Of a stretch of 22,684 nt of DNA, positions 1 through 7,608 are shown in pieces. The notes under the pieces are model-generated. The model was not told the origin of the DNA and did no database searches. It saw only the letters and a list, made by a program, of their open reading frames with translations. The DNA comes from an uncultured Clostridia bacterium (GTDB lineage Bacteria > Bacillota_A > Clostridia > TANB77 > CAG-508). Position 1 is the first letter of the stretch, and each line of letters begins with the position of its first letter. The position numbers and the translations under genes were made by a program. Where the stretch lies: the NCBI GenBank assembly GCA_947629855.1, contig CANRFI010000016.1:1-22684 (forward strand), read 5' to 3'.

Positions 1-179
1 ATATCTTTGAATTCTCCGTTTGGAGTTTTTCTACTTGGCATAGCTATAAATAATCCATTTTGACTTTCGATAACTTTAATGTCATGTACTGCAAATTCGT
101 TATCGAATGTTACAGAAGCAACAGCTTTCATTCTGTTTTCTGAATTAACTTTTCTTAGACGTACATCTGTGATTTGCAT
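1..179 (-). CDS. spoVG: SpoVG, septation/RNA-binding regulator (3' end outside window)
   Basis: The minus strand from the ATG at 179 reads [20 protein letters not shown], followed by [21 protein letters not shown] and RKTPNGEF. This is the characteristic SpoVG N-terminus (about 59 of the usual 85-100 residues). SpoVG is a small conserved nucleic-acid-binding protein, first known for effects on spore cortex formation and septation in Bacillus. A GGAAGGTAGGTG ribosome-binding stretch ends about 9 bases before the ATG. The gene is divergent from murC and carries its own sigma-H-like promoter, which fits early-sporulation expression as in Bacillus. The C-terminus is cut by the window edge. One CGG trinucleotide here straddles two codons (AAC GGA) and does not disturb the frame. 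Confidence 0.95.
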   Translation of the reverse strand, partial: MQITDVRLRKVNSENRMKAVASVTFDNEFAVHDIKVIESQNGLFIAMPSRKTPNGEFKD

Positions 180-254
180 TCTAAGTGCACCTACCTTCCT
201 TAAGTTTTAAAAATATTTTGTACATATTTATTTTATTTTATGTACATTTATATT

Positions 255-281
255 ATTCTTCATAAAAAAACTTTTTCCTTC
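255..281 (-). promoter_or_regulatory. Sigma-H-like promoter of spoVG
   Basis: On the minus strand, GAAGGAAAA (281-273) is followed by 11 bases and then GAAGAAT (261-255). This matches the published Bacillus sigma-H consensus RnAGGAwWW-N11-12-RnnGAAT at every defined position. The predicted start is near 248, giving a leader of about 70 bases. spoVG is a classical sigma-H target in Bacillus, so sequence and gene identity agree. No transcript data are available here. Confidence 0.65.
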
Positions 282-372
282 TTTTTTTTACAAAAAAATT
301 AAATTTTATCTTTTGTAACTTTTTTATAAATTAAAAATAAAATATATAAGTTCAAAAATTTTTGCCAAACTA

Positions 373-401
373 TTGAATTTTTCTACTTATCATTATATAA
401 T
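373..401 (+). promoter_or_regulatory. Sigma-A promoter of murC
   Basis: TTGAAT (373-378), a 17-base spacer and TATAAT (396-401) form a near-consensus vegetative promoter. The start would be near 408, about 45 bases before the murC ATG. The 200-452 region holds only this promoter, the spoVG promoter and leader, and A/T runs. Confidence 0.75.
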
Positions 402-452
402 TTACTTTGTTAAAATAAAACATTATTACCTAATACAAAAGGAGTGTTTTTA

Positions 453-1836
453 ATGCCAAATATTGATAATATAAATAAATATAAAAAAATACATATGATT
501 GGAATTGGTCGGAGTTAGTATGAGTGGTATTGCTGCTATTCTTAAAAATTGGGGCTTTTATGTTACTGGTTCTGATACTTCTAATTCTGAAAATGTTGAA
601 ATTTTAAAACAAAAAAATATTAAAGTTACTATAGGTCATAATCTAGAAGATGTTGCTAATTCTGATATTGTTGTTTATTCTGCCGCAGTTAAACAAGATG
701 ACCCTGAAATGTTAGAAGCAAAAAGATTAAGTATACCAACTGTTGAAAGAGCTGATTTTTTAGGAGAATTAACACGTTGTTATAAAGATACTATTTGTAT
801 CTCTGGAACTCATGGGAAAACAACCACTACTTCAATGATTTCTCTTTGCTTTATAGATAGTTTAAGAGATCCTAGTATTCAAGTTGGAGCATTTTTAAAA
901 CCAATAAACGGAAATTATTTAGTTGGAAATAGTGAAGATTTTATTATTGAGGCTTGTGAATATGTTGAAAGCTTTTTAAAATTTAGTCCAAAGGCAGAGG
1001 TTATTTTAAATATTGATAATGATCATTTAGACTATTTTAAAACATTTGAAAATATAAAAAATGCTTTTGTTAAATATGTAAAGCTTTTACCTAATGATGG
1101 TCTTTTAATAGTAAATGGTGATGATTCTAATTGTTTAGATTTGATTAACCATATTAATTGCAAGTATGTTACATATGGTATTAATAATAAAAGTTCTGAC
1201 TTTTATGCTAAAAATATTACTTTTAATGATGATGGATTTGCTAATTTTGACGTTTATTATAAAAATGAATTTTGGAATAATATACAACTATCTGTTCCTG
1301 GAATGCATAATGTTTTAAATGCTCTTGCTTGTATTGCTTTATGTGTAAATTACGATATTAATAAAGATATTATTAAAACAAGTTTATCAAAGTTTACTGG
1401 TGCTCATAGGCGATTTGAGTACAAAGGAAAAATTAAAGGCACAGTTAGTGTTTATGATGATTATGGGCATCATCCTACAGAAGTTTTAGCAGTTGAAAAA
1501 GCACTTGAAAATAAAAAGTATGCTGAATCTTGGGTCGTTTTTCAACCTCATACCTATAGTAGAACCAAAAATTTATTAGATGATTTTGCAAAAGCTTTAT
1601 TGAATTTTGATCACATAATTCTTTTGGATATTTATGCTGCTAGAGAACAAAATACTTATTTGGTTAGTTCAAAAGATTTAGTAGATAAAATTATTTCTTT
1701 TGGAAAAGAAGCAAAATATATTCCTGACTTTAATGAGTGTGCAGCTTTTATTAAAAATAATGTAAAAGAAAATGATATTGTTGTAACTCTTGGTGCAGGT
1801 ACCGTAACAAATCTTGGACCTATGCTTATAGATTAA
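453..1836 (+). CDS. murC: UDP-N-acetylmuramate--L-alanine ligase MurC, with +1 frameshift at CGG 510-512
   Basis: MurC adds L-alanine to UDP-MurNAc in cytoplasmic peptidoglycan precursor synthesis. The ATG at 453 follows AAAGGAG with 8-base spacing and begins MPNIDNINKYKKIHMIGIG. The frame then meets CGG AGT TAG, a stop two codons later. Skipping C510 restores GIGGVSMSGIA, the conserved glycine-rich UDP-binding motif, and continues to 1836, giving 460 residues (usual length about 450-480). Visible motifs in the joined protein are P-loop GTHGKTTTT (about 118-126), NIDNDHLDYF (186-195), GMHNVLNA (283-290), GAHRRFEYKG (316-325) and YDDYGHHPTEV (334-344). The rest of the frame is intact and all catalytic motifs are kept, so this is a working gene rather than a decaying one. 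The TTG at 499 would omit the N-terminal strand and has no ribosome binding site, so I rejected it. Confidence 0.93.
510..512 (+). other. In-frame CGG-A, +1 frameshift site in murC
   Basis: Context GGT-CGG-AGT-TAG. Reading GGT, skipping C, then GGA-GTT-AGT gives the invariant second glycine of the GIGG motif. The zero frame stops at 516-518. The preceding codon is GGT (Gly). Confidence 0.8.
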
Positions 1837-1851
1837 AATAGACTATAAAAA

Positions 1852-1892
1852 GCTTTATAATTATATTTTTATAATTATAAAGCCTTTTTTTT
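1852..1892 (+). terminator. Bidirectional terminator between murC and spoIVB
   Basis: A perfect 14-base-pair stem (1852-1865 with 1870-1883) with a TTTT loop is followed by C and eight T on the plus strand. Five A before the stem give the minus strand its own T tract. It ends both converging genes, murC and spoIVB. Confidence 0.9.
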
Positions 1893-1898
1893 ATTTGG

Positions 1899-3019
1899 CT
1901 AAGTCTCTTTTGATTGCTTTATCATAATATCTCCAAATACCGCATATCCTTCTTGAGGATTATTTACTAATACGTGTGTAATTGCACCTATAAATTTTCC
2001 ATTTTGAATAATTGGAGCTCCTGACATACCTTGTATAATTCCTCCTGTTTTTTCTAATAATTTTTCATCTGTTATTTTTATTAGCATACTTTTGTTATTA
2101 TAGTTATTTTCTTTATATATTTTTTCTATTTCTATTTCATATTCTTGCACCTTTTGATTATCTAAACCGCATAAAATCGTTGCTTTTCCTAATTTTATTT
2201 CATCTCTCAAGGCTACTTCCATTTCTTTTGAAGTATCTATGTTTAGACTAGATAAGTTTTGAACTGTTCCATAAATTCCAAATTGAGTATTTTTATAAAT
2301 TTTTCCTATGTTTTTTTGATTTTCTACCGTTCCTTGTATTTTTCCGAGGTGTTCCTGATTCGCCTTTTGTGATATTTAAAATTCTTGTTGTAACAAATTC
2401 TCCTGATGCTATATGAATTAATTGTTCTGTATCAATATCTGTAATTCCATGTCCTAAAGCTCCAAATGTTTTAGTATCTGGCTCGTAAAATGTTACTGTT
2501 CCAACTCCGTGCAGCACTGTCTCTTACCCAGAGTCCTAATTTATATTCATTGCTACTTGTTTTTACAGGCTCAATACTACATTCTTTTGTTTGTTCTTCT
2601 TGCACATATTTTATTTTTACACTATTTCCTTTGGCTTCATTTACAGTTTGTATTAATTCTTCTGTTGATGAGATAGAATTTCCATTTATTTGAGTAATTG
2701 TATCTCCTTCTTTAATTCCTGAATTTTCATATGGTTTATATGTCTTATTATCAATTCCTTGTATTTCTGACATACCAACTACTAATACTCCATTTGTATA
2801 AAGTTTCACTCCTGCTATACTTCCAACTGGAATTACTTTTGCTTTTGGAAGAACATCTACACTTACATTTTTTAAATTGATATTTTCAAATAAGCTAAGC
2901 TGTAAAGTTGTTTTTTGTGTTTTTTGGTTAATATTTTTGTTACTTGCAACTGTTTCAATTGTTTCTCCTGATAAAATCAAAAAAAATACTAATAATAGCT
3001 TTTTTATCGTTTTTTTCAT
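1899..3019 (-). CDS. spoIVB: SpoIVB sporulation serine peptidase, with two +1 frameshifts at CGG-A
   Basis: SpoIVB is made in the forespore, crosses its inner membrane and cleaves SpoIVFA, which triggers pro-sigma-K processing. The ATG at 3019 follows AAGGAG and starts with a hydrophobic segment (residues about 7-18). A PDZ region lies at about 58-150. The frame meets CGG at 2509-2507 and again at 2346-2344. Skipping the C at each gives WVRDSAA-GVGTVTFYEP and GESGTP-GKIQGTVENQ, both matching SpoIVB. The joined protein has 372 residues (Bacillus 426). His190 (LGHGITD), Asp317 (KITDEKLL) and Ser332 (GMSGAP) keep the spacing of the Bacillus triad His236/Asp363/Ser378 exactly. The motif is GMSGAP instead of GMSGSP, but the nucleophile Ser is retained. 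The gene follows the Tad-like locus by 56 bases and has its own sigma-G-like promoter. Confidence 0.93.
2344..2346 (-). other. In-frame CGG-A, second +1 frameshift site in spoIVB
   Basis: Context CCT-CGG-AAA-AAT on the minus strand. Skipping the C at 2346 gives CCT-GGA-AAA-ATA (Pro-Gly-Lys-Ile), matching the SpoIVB GNPGEK-type segment. The preceding codon is CCT (Pro). Confidence 0.8.
2507..2509 (-). other. In-frame CGG-A, first +1 frameshift site in spoIVB
   Basis: Context GCA-CGG-AGT-TGG on the minus strand. Skipping the C at 2509 gives GCA-GGA-GTT-GGA (Ala-Gly-Val-Gly), matching the conserved DSAAGVGT segment. The preceding codon is GCA (Ala). Confidence 0.8.
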
Positions 3020-3045
3020 AAAAACTCCTTAAAATTTACTATTAT

Positions 3046-3075
3046 TAGTATTTCTTTTTTATTTTTTTTTATTCA
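3046..3075 (-). promoter_or_regulatory. Sigma-G/F-like promoter of spoIVB
   Basis: On the minus strand, TGAATA (3075-3070) sits directly after the stop codon of the preceding gene. Seventeen bases later comes AATACTA (3052-3046), one mismatch from the Bacillus forespore -10 CATACTA type. The start would lie near 3039, about 20 bases before the ATG. In Bacillus, spoIVB is under sigma-F/sigma-G control, so the match is biologically expected. AT-rich sequence raises the chance-match risk. Confidence 0.5.
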
Positions 3076-4800
3076 TTACATAAATTCTTTTTTTAATTCA
3101 GCAGCATTATTATTAGTTCTATACTGTCCATATCTTTCTCTTCCTAATGCTGTAAAATATTTTTGTGCTAATGTATCTGGCTTTGCACCTTCTGCTGTTT
3201 TTGCTATATAATCGTAATAATTTTCTACTGATGCTACATTTGACATATCAACTATACTTGAGTAATTTCCTATAATTGCTGGTTGACCTGACACTATGTT
3301 CATTTGTGGCATATATTTTATGATTTCGCCATCATTATTTATTGCACTTTTTATTTCAAAATCTATATTAAAATATCCTTTTAATATATTTAAATTTGCT
3401 AAATTTACATCATTCGGTCTATGATATTCATAATCATTTGTTAATAAATAAATTGAATTTTCTTGTACTAATTCTTCATTTTTGTTATTCATAACAACTG
3501 AATATCCATTATAAAGTTTTCCTCCGATGCTTAGTCCTTGTAAAAAAGTTATAATTGATATATTATCGGAAATTGAATTCCAATCATTTTCATCTAATTC
3601 AGGCATTTGGAAGTTAGTATAAGTTGCATCAGTATATTTATTATAATTTGCAATAGCAATTGATAATTCTTTTTCAATGCAATATCTAATAACTGCCAAT
3701 CTATGCATATTAAAATAAGAATCTGGATCCTCTATACTTCCTTCGATTTCACTCATACCACCAAAGTCAAAAATTTTGTAATTTCCGAATTTTGGCTTAT
3801 CTGTTTGATTTCCATCTTCATCTAGTTCATATAGTGAAGCTCCTTTTTCATCTACTGCATTACTTGTTTTTAACTCTGACAATTTGTAATCATTTATTAT
3901 TCTATTTTTGAATTTTTGTGCATCTTCATAATATTTTATTGCTGCAGTAGTTGTTTTGTCCAAGTTAAGATTATCCTGAGTTAATTTCATACCATTTAAT
4001 ATAGAAAACCATTTACTACCATCATAATAATATTTTACACCATTTAATTTTATAAATCTATATGAAATAGTTTTTTGTTCATCAGGGTCATATACATATT
4101 CAGAATTTACCTCTGTATCTATCTTAATTCCTCTATATGTAATATTTGTTCCTGTACCTGAAATATTATCTAATAAATATCCTGCATCATTTACCCATTT
4201 TCCATTTATACGACCTTGTATAGTAATATAATTATCTAAGCTATATGTAATTACAAAATCATCATCTGCATTAAATTTATATCTACAACTATAATAAATA
4301 TATGGCTTAAGACCATTAAGTCTTTCTCCATCATGATAAGTAGCATTGGTATTTTCTTCTGATAAAATATCTGCATCTGATTGTAATTTAGTCTCGTTAT
4401 TAACTATAACTTCATTATCTTTCGTTTCATCTAATTTATTGTAATATGGTGAATAAATGTAATAGCCATCATACATAGTGTATACAATTGCTGGTATATA
4501 TTCTTTTAAAATGTCTTTATTATATCCAGCCATATTAAAATTAGTAGCAATTGAATTAAAAAATGTATTAACAGATGCTTCTATATCACGCAATTTTGAA
4601 TTGGCTAAATCAGAAGTATCACTATTTATTGTGTTTAATTGAAATGCTTTTAATGCATCATATGTAGATTTTCTTAGCCTTCTATCATATTCAATTTGCA
4701 AATCTAATGTATCTGTCATATTTTGTGTATATGCTGTTAAAATTAATGTCATTGGTAATACAATTATGACAAATATAATTGCAAGATTTTGTAGTCCCAT
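3076..4800 (-). CDS. Large membrane-anchored protein, last gene of the Tad-like locus
   Basis: This 574-residue protein is not one I can assign to a named family. One N-terminal membrane helix (residues about 5-26, IIFVIIVLPMTLILTAY) precedes a large hydrophilic domain predicted to be outside the cell. It is rich in Tyr, Asn and Asp and has a striking aromatic stretch, MYDGYYIYSPYY, at 109-120. The topology resembles a pseudopilin or TadE/TadG-like anchor with an oversized head, and the position at the end of the pilin-like gene series fits a minor tip or adhesive subunit; that role is inference. The start ATG at 4800 has AAAGGAAAG about 9 bases upstream. A stem-loop with a short T tract lies between it and the preceding gene, which could lower its expression relative to the upstream genes. 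Confidence 0.8.
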   Translation of the reverse strand: MGLQNLAIIFVIIVLPMTLILTAYTQNMTDTLDLQIEYDRRLRKSTYDALKAFQLNTINSDTSDLANSKLRDIEASVNTFFNSIATNFNMAGYNKDILKEYIPAIVYTMYDGYYIYSPYYNKLDETKDNEVIVNNETKLQSDADILSEENTNATYHDGERLNGLKPYIYYSCRYKFNADDDFVITYSLDNYITIQGRINGKWVNDAGYLLDNISGTGTNITYRGIKIDTEVNSEYVYDPDEQKTISYRFIKLNGVKYYYDGSKWFSILNGMKLTQDNLNLDKTTTAAIKYYEDAQKFKNRIINDYKLSELKTSNAVDEKGASLYELDEDGNQTDKPKFGNYKIFDFGGMSEIEGSIEDPDSYFNMHRLAVIRYCIEKELSIAIANYNKYTDATYTNFQMPELDENDWNSISDNISIITFLQGLSIGGKLYNGYSVVMNNKNEELVQENSIYLLTNDYEYHRPNDVNLANLNILKGYFNIDFEIKSAINNDGEIIKYMPQMNIVSGQPAIIGNYSSIVDMSNVASVENYYDYIAKTAEGAKPDTLAQKYFTALGRERYGQYRTNNNAAELKKEFM

Positions 4801-4823
4801 TTTTCATCTTTCCTTTGTTATTT

Positions 4824-4851
4824 AAAAAGCTTGTAATTAATATTACAAGCT
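4824..4851 (-). terminator. Intra-operon stem-loop, possible partial terminator
   Basis: A perfect 10-base-pair stem (4828-4837 with 4842-4851) with a 4-base loop lies between two genes of the pilin-like series. On the minus strand the stem ends in T and is followed by four more T, a weak tail. On the plus strand the tail is stronger (ATTTTTTT). It may attenuate the last gene or block antisense transcription. Confidence 0.5.
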
Positions 4852-4857
4852 ATTTTT

Positions 4858-5388
4858 TTATTTTCCAGTTTTTGTTACCATTCCACTATCGCTTGCTACA
4901 GCTGAATATGTATCATTTCCAGATGATGGAGAAAAGAAATTTTTTAATTCTGTTGCTAGTGTAGGATTTGGATTTACTACATAAAGATAGAAGAAATCTC
5001 CTTCTTTTAGTGTTATTTTTTTATTAAGTTCTAGTTCTTCTTCTAATTGTACTTGATATTTTGAATAATATTGATTTTCTCCAATTTTATCAGCTTTTGC
5101 CTGTGTAGTCTTTTTCCCTGGGTTTTCATCTAATACTTTTACTTCCATTTCTGGTACATAAGCATATCCTGTAGAATTAACTGATTCTATAAACTTGTCA
5201 AATCTTTCTTGTGTTAATTCCCCTGAAGTACAAACTTCATCAACTAATTTAGAAACTTCTGTATCTAATATTTGTTGTGTAACATCATCTGCTCTATCAG
5301 CTGTTGTCATTAATGGAAATACAATCATTAGTCCTGCTGATAATACAATTACTACAATTACAGTAATGGTTCCTCCTAAACTCTCCAT
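4858..5388 (-). CDS. Pilin-like membrane-anchored protein (176 aa)
   Basis: It starts MESLGGTITVIVVIVLSAGL and has one membrane helix at residues about 7-27. A charged stalk follows (DDVTQQILDTEVSKLVDEV) and then a hydrophilic domain ending in a Ser/Thr/Gly-rich tail. Glu at position 2 followed by a hydrophobic helix resembles the mature form of type IV/Flp pilins, but no leader peptide is visible. A strong AAGGAGGG binding site stands 6 bases before the ATG. It sits inside the pilin-like gene series; a structural or minor subunit role is inferred from context only. Confidence 0.75.
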   Translation of the reverse strand: MESLGGTITVIVVIVLSAGLMIVFPLMTTADRADDVTQQILDTEVSKLVDEVCTSGELTQERFDKFIESVNSTGYAYVPEMEVKVLDENPGKKTTQAKADKIGENQYYSKYQVQLEEELELNKKITLKEGDFFYLYVVNPNPTLATELKNFFSPSSGNDTYSAVASDSGMVTKTGK

Positions 5389-5432
5389 TGTTTTCCCTCC
5401 TTGCTTCCATATTTCAATATTTTTTCTTATAA

Positions 5433-6026
5433 TTATACTTCATCATATGTTATTACTCTTTTTGGAGTTCTATTTACATCTGGTGTGCCTGTTTCTCCTT
5501 GTATTTCTTCTTGATAATATACGCCTAAATATTCTTTAAATGTTTTTCCTTTTATCATATCATAAAGTGTAGTGTTATGGAATTTTATTCCTCTATTAGT
5601 AAATTTACTGGCTTCTTTATTTTCTCCATTTAATAGTGCTTTAAGAAATTCATCTTTATCTGTATCACTTCCTAATATATCTTTTTCTAGGTCAATTCGA
5701 TAAATAGGTACTTCGTTTTTTGTATATAAATAATTACCATTTCCTAAAGCTTCTTGGGTAAATACTATTTTATAATTTTCTTTATATGCTTTATATATAG
5801 TTGGTATAATGCTTTCAAAACCAACTGTTCTTTCAGTTACAGCTCGACCTTCTGTATCAAGATTTAATGCTTTTACATATTTTTGATTATATTCTCTGTC
5901 TTGAGATTCCAATATTATTTGAGAAGTTTTTCTAACTTCTCCGAAGGCATTAACACATATGGCTAATGATAGAGCAAATATAATAACTCCCGCTACCATT
6001 CTCAATGCATCTGCAGCATTTTCCAT
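5433..6026 (-). CDS. Pilin-like protein, MENA-type N-terminus (197 aa)
   Basis: It begins MENAADALRMVAGVIIFALS, with a membrane helix at about 10-28 and then a hydrophilic domain with many charged residues. The N-terminus aligns with the MENASKAL starts of three neighbouring genes, so these are paralogues that diverged downstream of the helix. The C-terminus (RTPKRVITYDEV) differs from the others. AAAGGGGTG lies 8 bases before the ATG. One TTC GGA junction creates a CGG out of frame without any frame change, a useful control for the frameshift hypothesis. Confidence 0.78.
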   Translation of the reverse strand: MENAADALRMVAGVIIFALSLAICVNAFGEVRKTSQIILESQDREYNQKYVKALNLDTEGRAVTERTVGFESIIPTIYKAYKENYKIVFTQEALGNGNYLYTKNEVPIYRIDLEKDILGSDTDKDEFLKALLNGENKEASKFTNRGIKFHNTTLYDMIKGKTFKEYLGVYYQEEIQGETGTPDVNRTPKRVITYDEV

Positions 6027-6051
6027 AGTGTTTCACCCCTTTCGGTTAATC

Positions 6052-6522
6052 TTAATTTCCTATAATGTATATATTATCAATTAATCCTGTTTTACTATCA
6101 GTCGTATAACCTACGTTATAAGTCTTTCCAGTTAATGCTTTTCCAGCAGAACCTGCATTTACTATTTTTCCATTAGGTACAGTTCCTTGCCAATTAGTAT
6201 CTTTAGCTAATGGTGTACCACCTGTAACACCTGCTAATTCACTTTCTATTCCACTAACTGTAATTTGCCTACTTGTATCAGTTTGGTTTGTTACATTATT
6301 TTGAATAACTTGATTTAATAATGAATTTACTTGTGCTCCTCTAACATTTGGTCCCATATAGCTTATGAATTTAGAATTAAATTGTGTTATTTCTAATTCA
6401 CTCATTGAATTAGAATCTACTACTTCTGATGCTTGGCTAAAAATCATAATTCCAAGTGATATAATTAAAATTGATAAAAGTATAGCTCCTGCTATAATTA
6501 AAGCTTTTGATGCGTTCTCCAT
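6052..6522 (-). CDS. Pilin-like protein, MENASKAL family (156 aa)
   Basis: It begins MENASKALIIAGAILLSILI, with a membrane helix at about 7-28. The segment ITQFNSKFISYMG followed by VRGAQVNSLLNQVIQNN matches the FNNQYESFA ... IRGSDIYSLLNKVVDYN segment of the 256-residue paralogue at 7609-8379. A Gly/Thr-rich distal part follows, lacking the Thr-Gly-Arg/Lys ending of the other paralogues. A near-perfect AAAGGAGGAAA site 7 bases before the ATG suggests high translation, so this is a candidate major subunit (inference). A stem-loop at 6565-6584 lies just upstream of the binding site. Confidence 0.8.
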   Translation of the reverse strand: MENASKALIIAGAILLSILIISLGIMIFSQASEVVDSNSMSELEITQFNSKFISYMGPNVRGAQVNSLLNQVIQNNVTNQTDTSRQITVSGIESELAGVTGGTPLAKDTNWQGTVPNGKIVNAGSAGKALTGKTYNVGYTTDSKTGLIDNIYIIGN

Positions 6523-6564
6523 AAAAATTTCCTCCTTTGAATTTTTGTTTTATTTTATTTAGAA

Positions 6565-6584
6565 TTACTAACTTACATTAGTAA
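6565..6584 (-). other. Stem-loop upstream of a pilin-like gene
   Basis: A 7-base-pair perfect stem (6565-6571 with 6578-6584) with a 6-base loop lies in the 76-base gap before the gene starting at 6522. It has no T tract, so it is not a terminator. It could protect a processed 5' end or tune translation, or be a chance palindrome in AT-rich sequence. Confidence 0.3.
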
Positions 6585-6598
6585 ACTTAATAACTATT

Positions 6599-7030
6599 TT
6601 ATTGTGTTATTTGTTCAAATAACATATATTTTACTTTTCCGGTAGTCGAGTGATATTCTATTGATATACATTTAAATTTAATTTCACCATAAAATTGTAT
6701 AAACTTACTCATACCACCATTATAAATTGTTTCCATTTTGTATGTTTTATCATTGTCTGTCATTTTTATATCTATATTTATAGAGTTATTATCATTATTT
6801 TGATAATTACCTTTACTATCTTTTTCTACTTTATTATTTTGGTTGTTATCAACAGCTTTATTAATTATTGTAGTCAATTCTGTTCCTAATATTTCTTGGT
6901 CTTTATAGCTTTCAAATTGTTTGTTTTCTCTTTGTGCTTCATTATAATTGTATCTATAATTTAAGTATAAATAAGATATTGCTACTATAATTAAAATTAT
7001 TGCTAAAAAAAACATTGCAATTTTTTTCAT
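6599..7030 (-). CDS. Membrane-anchored pilin-like protein (143 aa)
   Basis: The N-terminus MKKIAMFFLAIILIIVAISY is a single membrane helix with positive residues in front, unlike the MENA type of its neighbours. The middle is Asn/Lys/Asp-rich. The C-terminal part (FKCISIEYHSTTGKVKYMLF) aligns with FNCKDAIYDQETGRIIKMIF and YACTVQISSVTGRVYIVNF of its two upstream neighbours, so it belongs to the same family despite a changed start. AAAAGGATG stands 5-6 bases before the ATG. An ACC GGA junction contains an out-of-frame CGG with no frame change. Confidence 0.75.
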   Translation of the reverse strand: MKKIAMFFLAIILIIVAISYLYLNYRYNYNEAQRENKQFESYKDQEILGTELTTIINKAVDNNQNNKVEKDSKGNYQNNDNNSINIDIKMTDNDKTYKMETIYNGGMSKFIQFYGEIKFKCISIEYHSTTGKVKYMLFEQITQ

Positions 7031-7066
7031 TATTCATCCTTTTTATTATACTATTTTTCTTTAAAA

Positions 7067-7085
7067 TTATCAATATTTTTGATAA
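7067..7085 (-). other. Intra-operon stem-loop in the pilin-like series
   Basis: A 7-base-pair stem (7067-7073 with 7079-7085) with a 5-base loop lies between two pilin-like genes. On the minus strand it is followed by TTTTAAAG, a weak terminator-like tail. It may be a partial terminator or RNA-processing element. Confidence 0.3.
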
Positions 7086-7105
7086 ATTTTTCGACAAATT
7101 TATTA

Positions 7106-7588
7106 TTAATTTGGTACTTCTGTAAAATTAACTATATACACTCGACCTGTTACTGAACTTATTTGCACAGTACAAGCATATAAGCTTTCTGTATTATTTT
7201 TTAAAAGTTCATTATAATAATCTGTACTTTTACTTTCTATTTGTTCATTATTTAATCTTATTGCTATATAATTATCATCACCATTTAATTTAGGTGTAAT
7301 AACAGATTTATATACTCCATTTTCTTTAATAATAAATCCATAATATTCATTACTATTTTTAGCAACATTTGCTGCTGTTACAACATCATAAACTGTATTT
7401 GAACCACTTTGCTGTTCATAAATTGTAAATTGTTCATTAAATTTTCTTAATTGCTGTTTTGCATTTTCTTCTCGCACTTCAGCTGCTTGTGCACCAAAAG
7501 TAGTAAACAAATATATAGCTAAAGAAAGTATTATTACACTTATTAAAAAGCTTGCTACCATAATCAACGCTTTTGATGCATTTTCCAT
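7106..7588 (-). CDS. Pilin-like protein, MENASKAL family (160 aa)
   Basis: It begins MENASKALIMVASFLISVII, with a membrane helix at about 8-30. A charged stalk (REENAKQQLRKFNEQFTIYEQ) contains the FNEQF motif shared with paralogues, and VYDVVTAANVAKN parallels their YSLLNKVVDYN segment. The C-terminus carries the family ending SSVTGRVYIVNF. The start is 20 bases after the stop of the upstream paralogue, consistent with tight co-translation. Function as an extracellular fibre subunit is inferred from membership in the Tad-like locus. Confidence 0.8.
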   Translation of the reverse strand: MENASKALIMVASFLISVIILSLAIYLFTTFGAQAAEVREENAKQQLRKFNEQFTIYEQQSGSNTVYDVVTAANVAKNSNEYYGFIIKENGVYKSVITPKLNGDDNYIAIRLNNEQIESKSTDYYNELLKNNTESLYACTVQISSVTGRVYIVNFTEVPN

Positions 7589-7608
7589 ATCCTTTCACTC
7601 CTAATTTA

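Noticed and set aside
2293..2517. A separate small gene inside spoIVB
   Set aside because: It is the middle segment of spoIVB between the two shift sites and contains its catalytic histidine region.
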